From NCBI GenBank assembly GCA_965231865.1, contig CBDDOJ010000002.1, forward strand, positions 372,001 to 436,000: a stretch of DNA of 64,000 nucleotides, written 5' to 3'. Within the stretch, counting starts at the first letter, position 1; the number at the start of each line of letters is the position of its first letter. The notes under the pieces are model-generated. The model saw nothing but the letters and a program-made list of their open reading frames with translations. It ran no database searches and was not told the DNA's origin. The DNA is from WTGA01 sp965231865 (GTDB lineage Bacteria > Pseudomonadota > Gammaproteobacteria > Arenicellales > Poriferihabitantaceae). Position numbers and translations under genes: made by a program. Below are positions 1-8,972 of the stretch, in pieces.

Positions 1-930
1 CCATCCACTCGCCAGTATTACCCGGTTCAGCCCGGCTTTGGCTTTGACATTCTTACCGGGGTTTTCCATGTCTCCCTTTGCCGAAGCGGACATGTTCCTG
101 ATCTTCAAATCTTCCAGGTAAACGACATTGTACCGGTCAGCAATCTCCCTGCTGGTCTTGTGGCACCAGTTCGTCCGGTTCTGCTCAATTGCCTTGATGG
201 TTTTCCGGCACAGGGTTTTTGCTTTCAGGTAGCGGTTCGAAGGATTGATTCCCTTCTTCCGGTTGCCTTTTTGCCTGCGTGCCATCATGCGCTGATACCG
301 CTTCCTGCGGACCTCAAGACGGAGGTTTCTTTCCTGCAGGTATACTTCCCCATCCGAACAGGTAATCTGCCCGACATTCCGGTCGATGCCGACTTCCTTG
401 ACGGCTTCCATTGATTCTTCGGCCTGAATCTCATAAGAGATATAGGCATACCATTTACCGGCTTCACACTTGATCGTACCCGACACCGCTTTCGCTTCCG
501 GGTAAGGATTGTTTCCGACCAGTGTGACCTGTCCAATCCTCTGAATGTGCAGGCTGGTTCCATTCAGTTTGAATAGACCGGTTGCAATTTGAAAAGATGG
601 GCCGTGCGTATGCTTTCCGTGAAACTTCGGCAGACCGCCCCTGCCTTTGTAAAATTCCCTGTAAGTGGTTTCTATCGGCTTTAACGACAATCTGACAATG
701 TTCGCCGAGTAGTCCTGTAACCACGGATAGGCTCTCCGAAGATTGGTGAATTGCTTGTTGAGCGTGTACCAGCGAGGGTCCGCCTTGCCGTAAAAGACGT
801 ATTCATCCCGCAGTTTGGCAACAAAATGGTTCCAGACGAACCGGCAGGCTCCCGCCAGTTCATAGAGTTTCCTGGCCTTTGCCTCGGTCCTGGGATGCAG
901 ACGGTAGCGGATTGTGCGGTGGGTTTTCAT
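1..930 (-). CDS. tnpB: TnpB-type RNA-guided nuclease / IS605 OrfB (3' end beyond the window)
   Basis: The frame is open without a stop from an ATG at 930 to the window edge, giving 310 residues; the gene continues outside. It reads like IS200/IS605-family OrfB (TnpB): a basic N-terminus (MKTHRTIRYRL), a helical middle, a first RuvC motif GIDRNVGQ near residue 182 and a second RuvC motif YLEDLK near residue 271. The zinc finger and third RuvC aspartate would lie past the edge, so catalytic completeness cannot be judged. TnpB proteins are RNA-guided DNA nucleases whose guide RNA is normally encoded over the 3' end of the gene, also outside. No TnpA is visible upstream; the element may be of the TnpB-only type. 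It interrupts a glycosylase gene (see 1006-1425). Confidence 0.9.
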   Translation of the reverse strand, partial: MKTHRTIRYRLHPRTEAKARKLYELAGACRFVWNHFVAKLRDEYVFYGKADPRWYTLNKQFTNLRRAYPWLQDYSANIVRLSLKPIETTYREFYKGRGGLPKFHGKHTHGPSFQIATGLFKLNGTSLHIQRIGQVTLVGNNPYPEAKAVSGTIKCEAGKWYAYISYEIQAEESMEAVKEVGIDRNVGQITCSDGEVYLQERNLRLEVRRKRYQRMMARRQKGNRKKGINPSNRYLKAKTLCRKTIKAIEQNRTNWCHKTSREIADRYNVVYLEDLKIRNMSASAKGDMENPGKNVKAKAGLNRVILASGW

Positions 931-1006
931 TGCGGATTAGAGTATACACTATCCCATTTCCTGATTTTGGTGTTCATTAGGCTTGGGCAATCAGGGATAT
1001 AATCCC
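931..1006 (-). mobile_element. Probable left end of the TnpB element
   Basis: The stretch between the tnpB start and the broken glycosylase gene carries a small hairpin, GGGAT-TAT-ATCCC (about 993-1005), of the kind found at subterminal positions of IS200/IS605 elements. These elements do not duplicate their target. The outer boundary is placed where similarity to the glycosylase family stops and is uncertain by about 10 bases. Confidence 0.5.
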
Positions 1007-1425
1007 CTTTTCTTTCTTTGGTGACCAAGATGATACCGATGGGAATACTGGCCGATGGCAAGCGTCAGCGTGATTGCGGGAAGAAAGCCCAGCAGTTTTG
1101 CCCGCCAGGTGTCTGCGCATTCCGGCCGGGGGGGCAGGTCGCCGCTCCTGCCCGTTCCCGGATCACAAAATCCCATGGGGAGGATGGCGATTTTGCCGGG
1201 GTCGTAAAAGGTGGCCCGGTCGACGTTCATCCACTGCCGCAAGCGGTCACCGCTGGGGTCGTTGAACGGAACCCCGGTGTTGTGGACACGAATCCCGGGA
1301 GCCTGGCCCGCCACCAGGGTCCTTGCACCTGGTGCGGCACGGAAAACCGGGTTCGCGCCTTGCGGAAGCATCGGTTCACAAAGCCGGCACCGCTGGATTT
1401 CTCTGGTCAGGGCGGCAAGGGACAT
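1006..1425 (-). pseudogene. Uracil-DNA glycosylase-family gene, 3' truncated
   Basis: The N-terminal about 135 residues match the uracil-DNA glycosylase superfamily: a CRLC motif near the start, GQAPG, the loop FNDPSGDRLR, PMGFCDPGTGRSGDLPPRPEC, and IGQYSHRYHLG. The frame then runs into TnpB-element sequence and stops at 991 (…RGLYP). Family members are about 190-200 residues and carry an HPSPRN-type loop in the missing C-terminal part, which contacts DNA and is needed for activity, so the product is probably dead. Its ATG (1423-1425) directly abuts the dsbB stop, suggesting the two were once co-transcribed. Confidence 0.8.
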
Positions 1426-1908
1426 CTATGGCCTGGGAAATACCAGCCGAAGGGACAGCAATGTGAGCAGGACAAGCCAGATCAGGCTCCATCCCGGCAT
1501 GGAAATCGCCAATAGAGTCCAGGAGACTTCAGCGCACTCACCGGAACCTTTCAGCACGGTTTCCAGTACCTGGACAAGGGGAAAGGCATCCAGCATGAAT
1601 TCGAGACTGGGCCCGCATTCCGGAACCTGGTCTTCGGGCAGGTTTTGCAGCCAGACATGCCGGCCCGCAATGGCGGCACCAGACAGTCCGCTGAGGATTG
1701 CCAGCAGGCCATAGATGCGTTGTCCGAGCCTTCGGGGGTTGTGCAAAAAGCAAACCAGAAAGACAAGGCCCATGACGATAAAGGCCACCCGCTGGAAAAT
1801 ACACAGGGGGCAGGGGTCAAGCCCCTCAATATGCTGGAAGTACAGGGCAATGGCGATAAGTGCGAAGCAGGTGATGAATCCGGCAAAGGAAATGATGCGA
1901 CTGGACAT
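1426..1908 (-). CDS. dsbB: Disulfide bond formation protein DsbB
   Basis: Inner-membrane protein that reoxidises periplasmic DsbA and passes electrons to quinone. Starting at ATG 1908 (MSSRIISF) the protein is 160 residues, the usual size. The frame stays open further upstream to 2103, but that extension is not membrane-like or conserved. Four hydrophobic segments are visible. The first redox pair is C33-P-L-C36, following a short periplasmic stretch; the second pair is C98 and C125, as expected for the DsbA-facing loop. The broken uracil-DNA glycosylase gene follows immediately. Confidence 0.92.
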   Translation of the reverse strand: MSSRIISFAGFITCFALIAIALYFQHIEGLDPCPLCIFQRVAFIVMGLVFLVCFLHNPRRLGQRIYGLLAILSGLSGAAIAGRHVWLQNLPEDQVPECGPSLEFMLDAFPLVQVLETVLKGSGECAEVSWTLLAISMPGWSLIWLVLLTLLSLRLVFPRP

Positions 1909-2215
1909 GGCCTGGAAAATGATTGTCGATAAACAGGGTGATCTTCTGATTTTACATGAGCAGGGAGCCATGCTTTGAACTATTGAGCCCATCAATATCC
2001 GATTCTGTATGCCGGGAATCCGTGGGGGTCCGGTGTAGCCAGCCGCTGGGAAGTGGCCCCGGTTTCCGGGGGAGATGCGTTGCCAACCGGGTCGATACGC
2101 CATACACTTGATGGGCAGGAACCAGCCGGGTGGATCTCCAGGGAAAAGAGCTTCAATTCAAGGCGGGTTCCCGTTATTTCAATTCAAATTCAAACCTGAT
2201 ACAGAGGGCTGACTT
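1909..2215. other. Intergenic region between divergent dsbB and quinone oxidoreductase
   Basis: About 300 bases separating divergent genes. I see one GC-rich inverted repeat (GGCCCCGGTTTCCGGGGG, about 2056-2073) and no credible gene. Promoters for both flanking genes presumably lie here, but I cannot place them. Confidence 0.5.
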
Positions 2216-3190
2216 ATGACCCATGCCATACGCATTCATCAACCAGGGGGGCCAGAACAATTGAGCTGGGATGAAATTGATGTGGGGGACCCCGGACCCG
2301 GAGAAGCATTGATCCGGCAGTCTGCAGTGGGTCTGAATTTTATTGATGTGTACATGCGTACCGGTCTTTATCCCGTGGCAGGGTTGCCCGCCGTGCTGGG
2401 CATGGAAGCTGTGGGCGTTGTTGAATCCCTTGGTGAGGGTGTCGAAGGGCTGCAGGTCAACGATCGGGTTGCGTATGCCATGGTGCCGGGCGCCTATGCG
2501 CAAAGGCGGCGAATCGCAGCGGAGAAACTGCTGAAACTGCCGGATGCCATCGATGACCGGACGGTAGCCGGGATGATGTTAAAGGGGTTGACGGCGCATT
2601 ATCTTCTGTTTCGGACGTACCCGGTCAAAGCGGGCGACACGATTCTGGTGCTGGCGGCGGCAGGAGGCGTCGGGCTCATCCTTTGCCAGTGGGCCCGGCA
2701 TCTGGGCGCCCGGGTCATCGGTTGTGTGGGTTCGCAGGAAAAGGCGGAACTGGCCAAGGCCAACGGGGCCGAACATATTATCCTTTACCGCGAAGAGAAT
2801 ATCGCGGAACGGGTCCGGGAGTTCACCGGGGGAGAAGGAGTGGCGGTCTCCTATGACTCGGTTGGCCAGGCCACGTTTGAGGCATCCCTGGATTCCCTTC
2901 GGCCCTTCGGTGTGTTGGCCACGTACGGCAACGCTTCGGGACCGGTTGAGCCATTCAGCCCGGCAATACTGGCACCCAAGGGGTCGCTGTATGTCACCCG
3001 GCCGACGCTGGCAAGCCACACGGCCACCCGCAATTTGCTGGAAGAGGGCGCCGGGCGCCTGTTTGAGGTGGTTGGCCGCGGGGCAGTCAAGGTGTCCGTG
3101 AACCAGACGTACGCGTTATCGGAAGCCGCGCAGGCTCACCGCGATCTGGAAGAACGGGCGACCACGGGGTCTACGGTTTTGATTCCCTGA
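2216..3190 (+). CDS. qor: NADPH:quinone oxidoreductase, zinc-independent MDR family
   Basis: 324 residues, the standard length for bacterial quinone oxidoreductase 1. The N-terminal GroES-like half contains GLNFIDVYMRTGLYP, and GMEAVGVVESLGEGV precedes the domain junction. The Rossmann half contains the nucleotide-binding AAAGGVG at residues 147-153. The zinc ligands of alcohol dehydrogenases are absent, as in the Qor branch. Known members reduce quinones with NADPH in the cytoplasm. The gene stands alone, divergent from dsbB. Confidence 0.93.
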   Translation: MTHAIRIHQPGGPEQLSWDEIDVGDPGPGEALIRQSAVGLNFIDVYMRTGLYPVAGLPAVLGMEAVGVVESLGEGVEGLQVNDRVAYAMVPGAYAQRRRIAAEKLLKLPDAIDDRTVAGMMLKGLTAHYLLFRTYPVKAGDTILVLAAAGGVGLILCQWARHLGARVIGCVGSQEKAELAKANGAEHIILYREENIAERVREFTGGEGVAVSYDSVGQATFEASLDSLRPFGVLATYGNASGPVEPFSPAILAPKGSLYVTRPTLASHTATRNLLEEGAGRLFEVVGRGAVKVSVNQTYALSEAAQAHRDLEERATTGSTVLIP

Positions 3191-3225
3191 ACACCAATCG
3201 GGGAATAACCGGTCCAGACAGATTA

Positions 3226-3396
3226 TCAGCTCGTGGCGGAATAGTTGTTATGGTTGTGTGAAGGGGTTACTTTTTGCACCTCCACTTTGAAGCACGTCCA
3301 GTGCCGCTCGAAATATTCATCAGCAATGGCTGTCTGCGAATCCGGGCCGTTCCCGAACAGCACGTACCAGGCCCTGAACCTGTCTCGTATTGCCAT
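3226..3396 (-). CDS. Short ORF of unknown function, possibly a gene remnant
   Basis: A 56-codon frame whose upstream in-frame region is open back to a stop about 20 codons earlier. The peptide (MAIRDRFRAWYVLFG…, then EYFERHWTCFKVEV) looks protein-like, mixing hydrophobic and charged residues, unlike the overlapping frames. I recognise no family. It lies among decaying accessory genes, so it may be the tail of a lost gene rather than an active one. Confidence 0.25.
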   Translation of the reverse strand: MAIRDRFRAWYVLFGNGPDSQTAIADEYFERHWTCFKVEVQKVTPSHNHNNYSATS

Positions 3397-3500
3397 GGGG
3401 TCGGGTATGCGTTTCTCTCGCCAGGATTCCCCGGCCTCTTCGTCTCAACCCGTTCGGCCCTTCGGAGTTTGAAACGCATGCATGTCCTGAATTTATAGGG

Positions 3501-3713
3501 CTACTCTGAATCTCTGGCACCGCCTGGGCCATAGGTGGTATCGGAGGTGACAGCGGGCCGTGCAGCAAAGCAGACATACTCCCGGCCGGACTCATCCTGC
3601 ATTGCCCGGATGTTCCGGAAGATTGCCGCCAGGTCATAGCCGAAACGGGCTGCGTGTGCGTCGCGTACAGCTCTCACCTCAGAGATGATCGGGTCAGTCG
3701 GTTGATTCGGCAT
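3501..3713 (-). CDS. Small conserved-type protein paired with a PIN-toxin remnant
   Basis: From ATG 3713 the protein is 70 residues: MPNQPTDPIISEVRAVRDAH… then FGYDLAAIFRNIRAMQDESGREYV. The D-P-I-I-x-E-V-R…R-x-Y-D-L-x-A-I-F pattern is one I recognise from small proteins usually encoded next to PIN-domain toxins; the function is unknown to me and it may act as an antitoxin or accessory. Its start overlaps the last 20 bases of the PIN-like frame, the arrangement seen in toxin-antitoxin pairs. The upstream in-frame extension to 3761 lies inside the PIN frame and is less likely to be used. Confidence 0.6.
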   Translation of the reverse strand: MPNQPTDPIISEVRAVRDAHAARFGYDLAAIFRNIRAMQDESGREYVCFAARPAVTSDTTYGPGGARDSE

Positions 3714-3890
3714 GGTTCGTCTCCATAAGTTCGTTTGGTGTGCAGATACCCGGGGGCTCATAGCCCGCTTGCCGGCATGTATGCTCGATTTGTGAGCACA
3801 TCGCTATATTGGCAATATGCCGAAAATTCCACGTTATCAGAAAATCGATTCCGTTGGTTGCGGCAATGGCGATGTGCGCCGCATCTTCAG
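3694..3890 (-). pseudogene. PIN-domain (VapC-like) toxin, C-terminal fragment
   Basis: The last about 62 residues of a 107-codon frame look like the C-terminal half of a PIN ribonuclease: DAAHIAIAATNGIDFLITWNFRHIAN, with the conserved acidic residue before HIA and the D-F-L-I-T-W-N block, followed by GYEPPGICTPNELME. The preceding codons in this frame (MNRNSVWLRK…) do not look like a PIN N-terminus, and I could not find one in the other frames. The first catalytic aspartate is therefore missing and the gene is probably inactive. Confidence 0.6.
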
Positions 3891-4087
3891 CCGGGGCTGC
3901 GCTGCCTTGGGACCACTCGAATCGGCTTCCGTGCCTGCCCGCCGTCCGAAGTGTTCCTTGAATTCGAACCGTACATGGTTGTCTTGTCTTCCGCAACCAG
4001 ACAGAATTCCGGTTCATCCCGCCCCATTCGCTGTGGTCTCTCGTTCCATATGAGCGGAATTCATGGAAATCATTTAACCGGGGCGAA

Positions 4088-5767
4088 TCAATCTACACGC
4101 CAGACGCTTGCCGCCTGATCTGCAAGCCAGGATTGGTGGTGGTTCAGGGTCGTCAAGTCCCAGTCTTCATACCCGGCAACCTTTTTAGCCAGAGTGAACG
4201 GAGTGTCACGGTAACAGGCTTTTTTTGTAGCAAAATCTGTGTGGCCAAGGTCGTCTTGTTGCAGCAACACCATATTGCCCAGGCGGTCTGCAATATCATT
4301 GGCTCCCTCCCCAAAATACTGATGCCAGTCCTGGTCTGGATTGCAGGGGCAGACAAGTTCAAGTGTCGTGTTCAGGTAGTTGACACGCTGGCCGGAACGG
4401 CCTTCGATGTCAGCCAGTAAAAACCGGATTTTCTTGGATGAGCACCGACTTGGCATTTTGAAGCGCTCAAAGGCATTTCGGAATGTTTCATCCGCGGGAT
4501 AGATAGCCTGATAGTCAGGGCTGTTCTTGACATGATGTGCACGCTGGAATTCGCCGGAAGATATCATCATGGAGAGGTTGTTGTAGCGCTTTTCCTGCTC
4601 GTTTGCCGAATAGCCGCAAATCACATTGTAACGGATAGACAGGTTATAGATGTATTTCAAGGTCTTGATGAACTCATCTGGTTGGAACTGCTGAAATGCT
4701 GCCATCAGCACGGTATAAGACTGGCGTATCCCGAACAGCTTCAGGCCTTCAAGAAAATGTACGGCATCCCGGTACCTTCCGCCATCCTGTTGCCACCATT
4801 CGTCATAAGGTTCAGACAGGGAGGCGTATACAGGCGTAGCCTCCAGCAATGACTGCAGATAGCCATGCGCCTGTTCAGGCAGGGTGTAGAGCCGCCTGAC
4901 CGATTTGAACAGGTCTCTCTTGGTTGAGAACGCCCTGTGGGAGTTGTGGTGATAGCGGACAAAATCAGTAAAGTTGTTTCCGCCCAATTGGCTCAGGATA
5001 ATCGACCAGGTTTCATCAAGATCATCCAGTGTTTCATCGGGCACATTGTCATTCTGGCTGACTACTGAAAAAATGTAGTTTTTCAACAGGTCCGGGGTGG
5101 AAAGCTGCACCCCCCGGGCATTCAATGTTTCGAATACTTTGTAGGCATTCAGACTGTCCTGCACCACGATTTTTGTGAAAACCAGTTTGGATGAAAACCG
5201 GTTAATGAACGCGGCAATGTTCTCACCGCGGTCCCCCATCTCCTTGCTGTAAAAAAAGTTGAATGCCTTACCCAGGAGTCTGTTGGTTGCAGTGGTCCCC
5301 CGGCTTTGAGGCACACGGAGATTGGAGCATATGTCCTTGTAGAAGCGTTCATTGTTGCGGTTCAGCGTCAGTTTGCTACGGGCTCGCAACGAAACAATGT
5401 CTTTTGAGCCGATGTAGCGCCTGGCAATCTCTTTTAAACGCTCCTGGTTATTTTCTACCTCTTCATCTTTATCAACCAGTTGCCCGATGTGCCGCATTGC
5501 TGCCAGAACCAGCAAAGAGAGGGTAACGAGACGCTGTTGTCCGTCAATCACCTCAAAATCATGTTGGCTTTTTCTCTGCAGGACGATATACCCCATGTAG
5601 TGATAACCTTCCGGCTCCAGATTCTGGATATCCGCCCACAGGTCTTCCCATTGCTCCTGCTCCCAGGAATAATCCCGCTGAAAACGCGGCACGACATATT
5701 TGACCCCGGCACCCAACAGTTCCGCCAGACTTTGATTGGCGGGTTCCATTAACATGAAATCGCTCAT
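4088..5767 (-). CDS. DUF262/DUF1524 (GmrSD-like) protein with a degenerate HNH motif
   Basis: 559 residues. The N-terminus is a DUF262 domain with FQRDYSW (29-35) and DGQQR (75-79), which in GmrSD-type proteins form a DNA-sulfiredoxin-like NTPase fold. A long helical middle follows. The C-terminus resembles DUF1524, an HNH-type nuclease domain, including the GNMVLL block near 499. At the place where the family has E-H-x-x-P this protein has LELVCP (469-474), so the expected catalytic histidine is leucine. Known relatives act in phage defence against modified DNA. Here nuclease activity looks doubtful, and the protein may bind or hydrolyse nucleotide only. It stands alone beside a PIN-toxin remnant. 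Confidence 0.85.
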   Translation of the reverse strand: MSDFMLMEPANQSLAELLGAGVKYVVPRFQRDYSWEQEQWEDLWADIQNLEPEGYHYMGYIVLQRKSQHDFEVIDGQQRLVTLSLLVLAAMRHIGQLVDKDEEVENNQERLKEIARRYIGSKDIVSLRARSKLTLNRNNERFYKDICSNLRVPQSRGTTATNRLLGKAFNFFYSKEMGDRGENIAAFINRFSSKLVFTKIVVQDSLNAYKVFETLNARGVQLSTPDLLKNYIFSVVSQNDNVPDETLDDLDETWSIILSQLGGNNFTDFVRYHHNSHRAFSTKRDLFKSVRRLYTLPEQAHGYLQSLLEATPVYASLSEPYDEWWQQDGGRYRDAVHFLEGLKLFGIRQSYTVLMAAFQQFQPDEFIKTLKYIYNLSIRYNVICGYSANEQEKRYNNLSMMISSGEFQRAHHVKNSPDYQAIYPADETFRNAFERFKMPSRCSSKKIRFLLADIEGRSGQRVNYLNTTLELVCPCNPDQDWHQYFGEGANDIADRLGNMVLLQQDDLGHTDFATKKACYRDTPFTLAKKVAGYEDWDLTTLNHHQSWLADQAASVWRVD

Positions 5768-5916
5768 GCAGCCGTCTCCTGAACGGATGACCCTGTTATC
5801 TGACCTTGCCTGTCAGGAAATTGAAAATCAGCATAGTGCAGCATGTGTTTGTGATTTGGTGATTCACAGGGTTAAGTGGTCTTTAGCTGTTGCGCTCAAG
5901 TGCCCCGACAATTATA

Positions 5917-5953
5917 CAGGCGACCCTGAAAAACCCTGTTTCAGGGTCGCCTG
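5917..5953. repeat. Perfect 15-bp inverted repeat
   Basis: CAGGCGACCCTGAAA (5917-5931) and its exact complement (5939-5953) flank a 7-base loop in the roughly 300-base gap between the DUF262 gene and the pteridine reductase gene. No T-run follows on either strand, so a Rho-independent terminator is not clear. It could be a processed hairpin or a REP-like sequence. I see no gene in 5768-6072. Confidence 0.75.
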
Positions 5954-6072
5954 CATGATCTCACGAACACCAGTTTCAAGGGCACTTCGGCACAACTGCC
6001 CAGGCCCAAAGAGGACCTTCCAGGGAAAAGCGCACCGCCGGTCTGTTTCCCGGGGCAGTGATCGGATATGCC

Positions 6073-6816
6073 TCAGGGCACCGTGGTACGGCCTCCGTCG
6101 ACGCGGATGACCTGGCCGCTGATATACTGGGAACCGGCAATGAGAAAATAGATGGTTTTGGCGATGTCCTCAGGCTCCCCCGCGCGTTTCAGGGGGGTCC
6201 TGGAAATCATTCGCTGTTGTGAAATTTCATCCGTGGCATGTTCCGGCCAGAGAATGGCACCCGGGGCCACGGCATTGACCCGGATGTCTGGACCCAGTTC
6301 CTGCGCCAGCGACTTGGTGAGGGAGACCAGTCCCGCTTTCGATGCGGCATAAATGGAATGGTCGGGCAATGGCCGGCCGGCGTAAATATCCACCATGTGG
6401 ATGATGACCCCCTTGTTTTTCGCCAGATAGGGGGCGGCTGCCTGGGAAATGAAATAAGGCGCCATCAGGTTGGTCTCCATAATCGCCTGCCACTGGTCCT
6501 CGGTGGCAGTGGCCAGGGGGGTTGGGTAAAAAGCGGATGCATTGTTTACCAGGGCATCCAGCCTTCCCAGTTTGTGTACGGATTCACGGACCAGGTATTT
6601 CATTTCCGGGATCCTTTTCAGGTCGCCCTGTATCAAGGCCACCGAATCGGGTCGAATTTCACACAGTTCTGCCTGCAGGTTTTCCGCATCCGCGGAACTG
6701 CGGTGATAGTGCAGGATGATTCGCATGCCCTTCGAATGCAGGTACCTTGCCGTACAGGCCCCGATTCGGCGGGACCCGCCGGTGATCAACGCGACGTTGT
6801 CTTCCAGTTTTTTCAT
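6073..6816 (-). CDS. Pteridine reductase (SDR family)
   Basis: 247 residues, short-chain dehydrogenase fold. The cofactor motif is TGGSRRIG (12-19), with arginine where classical SDRs have glycine. That change, together with the D-I-Y-A-G-R-P-L block at 143-150, is typical of pteridine reductases (PTR1/FolM type), which reduce dihydropterins or dihydrofolate with NADPH. NNAS is at 91-94, and the catalytic pair Y156/K160 is intact. It is transcribed divergently from the MidA-type methyltransferase gene. Confidence 0.85.
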   Translation of the reverse strand: MKKLEDNVALITGGSRRIGACTARYLHSKGMRIILHYHRSSADAENLQAELCEIRPDSVALIQGDLKRIPEMKYLVRESVHKLGRLDALVNNASAFYPTPLATATEDQWQAIMETNLMAPYFISQAAAPYLAKNKGVIIHMVDIYAGRPLPDHSIYAASKAGLVSLTKSLAQELGPDIRVNAVAPGAILWPEHATDEISQQRMISRTPLKRAGEPEDIAKTIYFLIAGSQYISGQVIRVDGGRTTVP

Positions 6817-6968
6817 GTTCCTTGCAGGAGGTTTGGCGTGGATTATACCCCGTCAGGTTTTGGTTGCGGCAATGCGGATTGATTGACCCGGACGAATCCC
6901 GTAAGGTTCACAGGTCCAGTCCACAGGGTCGCTATGGCCCAACCCCGAGCTCAAGGTGCCGGTATTCC

Positions 6969-8141
6969 ATGTTCCATGAACCCAGCAAAGACCAGGTCCG
7001 GCATTCATCAATGCTGCATGACGTCATCTCCAGCGAGATCCATGCCAACGGAAACTGGATGGGTTTTGACCGGTATATGGAGCTGGCGCTCTATGCCCCC
7101 GGGCTGGGATACTACAGTGCCGGGGCTGTCAAATTCGGCAATGCAGGGGATTTCGTCACCGCCCCCCTGGTGGGACCGCTTTTTGCCCGGTGCATGGCCC
7201 GGCAATGCGGCGAAATCCTCCAGACCATGAAATCCGCCGATGACCGGATTGTTGTGGAATATGGTGCCGGGACCGGGCAGTTTTCCCGGGATTTTCTTCA
7301 GGCGGCTGAAGAGGCCGGATCGCTGCCCGACGAATACTGGATCATCGAACCAAGCCCGGACCTCAGGGTCAGGCAGCAAAGCACGATTGAGAAGGGAACC
7401 CCGTCCTGCGCCGACCGGGTTTCCTGGCGAACCGACCTCCCCGGGGACGGTGTGAGCGGCGTGATCATTGCCAATGAACTCCTGGATGCCATGCCGGTCA
7501 CCCGATTTGAGGTGGACACGCAGGGGAAACCCCGGGAGATCGGAGTGATGCATGGCGAAAACGGGCTTGCGTGGGCCGTGAGCGAAAACCGGTTGACGGC
7601 ACCCCACGCAGACCGGTTGTCCCGGCATGCTTTGCCGGCGGGGTACCGGAGTGAAATCGGACACTGCGCCGAAGCCTGGGTACGGACCGTTGGAGAAAAG
7701 CTGAATTCCGGGGTTGTGCTGTTGTGTGACTATGGGTTTCCCCGGCACGAATACTATCATCCGGACCGAAGCGATGGCACGCTGATGTGCCACTACCGGC
7801 ATGTGGCGCACACCGACCCCTTTTTTTATCCCGGTATACAGGATATTTCAGCACATGTCGATTTCACGGCCATTCAGCAGGCCGGACAAGATGCCGAGAT
7901 GGAAACGATCGGCTATGCGACGCAGGGCAGTTTCCTGCTTTCACTGGGACTGCTGGATGATCTGCAGGACCTGCAGGACGACCACCACCCAACCAGGGAC
8001 ACGCTGAGAGTTTCCCAGGAAATCAAGAAACTTACCCTGCCTCACGAGATGGGAGAGTTGTTTAAAGTGATTGCTTTTGGTAAAAACTATTCTCGGGGTT
8101 TACGTGGATTTGCAATGCATAATCGGGTAGGGCGGCTGTAG
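6969..8141 (+). CDS. SAM-dependent methyltransferase, MidA/NDUFAF7 family
   Basis: 390 residues from ATG 6969 (MFHEPSKDQ); the frame is open from 6822, but the upstream part is not conserved-looking. The family signature FDRYMELALYAPGLGYYSAG is split near residues 39-58, followed by GDFVTAP and the SAM-binding segment VEYGAGTGQFSRD. The eukaryotic homologue methylates an arginine of a complex I subunit; bacterial substrates are unproven. The stop codon overlaps the GTG start of uppP by one base, so the two are translationally coupled. Confidence 0.9.
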   Translation: MFHEPSKDQVRHSSMLHDVISSEIHANGNWMGFDRYMELALYAPGLGYYSAGAVKFGNAGDFVTAPLVGPLFARCMARQCGEILQTMKSADDRIVVEYGAGTGQFSRDFLQAAEEAGSLPDEYWIIEPSPDLRVRQQSTIEKGTPSCADRVSWRTDLPGDGVSGVIIANELLDAMPVTRFEVDTQGKPREIGVMHGENGLAWAVSENRLTAPHADRLSRHALPAGYRSEIGHCAEAWVRTVGEKLNSGVVLLCDYGFPRHEYYHPDRSDGTLMCHYRHVAHTDPFFYPGIQDISAHVDFTAIQQAGQDAEMETIGYATQGSFLLSLGLLDDLQDLQDDHHPTRDTLRVSQEIKKLTLPHEMGELFKVIAFGKNYSRGLRGFAMHNRVGRL

Positions 8142-8938
8142 TGGAGTGGTCACAGGCCTTCTGGCTTGCCTTGGTCCAGGGTTTAACGGAGTTTCTCCCG
8201 ATTTCCAGTTCCGGGCATCTTGCGCTGGCCCCGTCCCTGTTCGGCTGGACGGACCAGGGACTGGCATTCGATGTGGCCGTTCATGTGGGGACCCTGGTTG
8301 CGGCGGTGGTCTATTTTCGCAGGGATATCGGCTTGATTCTGGGTCACTGGTTCCAGTCGCTGATCGGTGGTCCAACCACCGTATACAGCCATCTTGCCTG
8401 GTGCATCGTTTTTGCCTCGGTGTGGATTGGACTGGCCGGGTTTGTGTTGGAGGATTTTGTCGAGACAAGGTTGAGAAATCCGGTATCGATCGCGGTTGCC
8501 ACCATCTTCTTCGGAATTTTGCTGGGCCTGGCTGACCGGTACGGAACGAAAAAAAGACAGGTCGAATCCATCAACTGGAAGGATGTGTTGTTTATCAGCG
8601 GCGCACAGATACTGGCCCTGATCCCCGGGACCTCCCGCTCCGGCGTCACGATTTCCGCCGGGTTGATGATGGGTCTGGATCGACAGGCATCGGCCCGGTT
8701 TTCCTTTTTGCTGGCCATCCCCGTGATCGCCATGGCCGGGACCTGGCAGGCACGGGGCCTGGTCGCTGAGCCCGGTCCGGTCAACTGGCCAATCCTCGCA
8801 TTCGCAACCGCTGTCGCGGCCCTGGTGGCCCTGGTGTGCATCCATTATTTCATGCGCTACCTGGAAAAGTTTGGCCTGGCCCCGTTTGCCTTGTACCGGG
8901 TGGTACTCGGTGTGATTTTATTGGCGGTCTTCCTGTAG
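8141..8938 (+). CDS. uppP: Undecaprenyl-diphosphatase
   Basis: 265 residues, with GTG at 8141 as start. UppP (BacA) dephosphorylates undecaprenyl pyrophosphate to recycle the lipid carrier for cell-wall synthesis and confers tolerance to bacitracin. The diagnostic motifs are present: LTEFLPISSSGHL near the N-terminus and PGTSRSG in the middle, with about eight membrane segments. The overlap with the upstream methyltransferase gene suggests one operon. Confidence 0.95.
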   Translation: MEWSQAFWLALVQGLTEFLPISSSGHLALAPSLFGWTDQGLAFDVAVHVGTLVAAVVYFRRDIGLILGHWFQSLIGGPTTVYSHLAWCIVFASVWIGLAGFVLEDFVETRLRNPVSIAVATIFFGILLGLADRYGTKKRQVESINWKDVLFISGAQILALIPGTSRSGVTISAGLMMGLDRQASARFSFLLAIPVIAMAGTWQARGLVAEPGPVNWPILAFATAVAALVALVCIHYFMRYLEKFGLAPFALYRVVLGVILLAVFL

Positions 8939-8972
8939 AATCTCACCTCTTGTAATCAATCCATCGGTTCGC

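Noticed and set aside
6822..6968. Upstream extension of the MidA-type methyltransferase from 6822
   Set aside because: The 49 extra residues do not resemble the family N-terminus, and ATG 6969 gives a normal-length protein.
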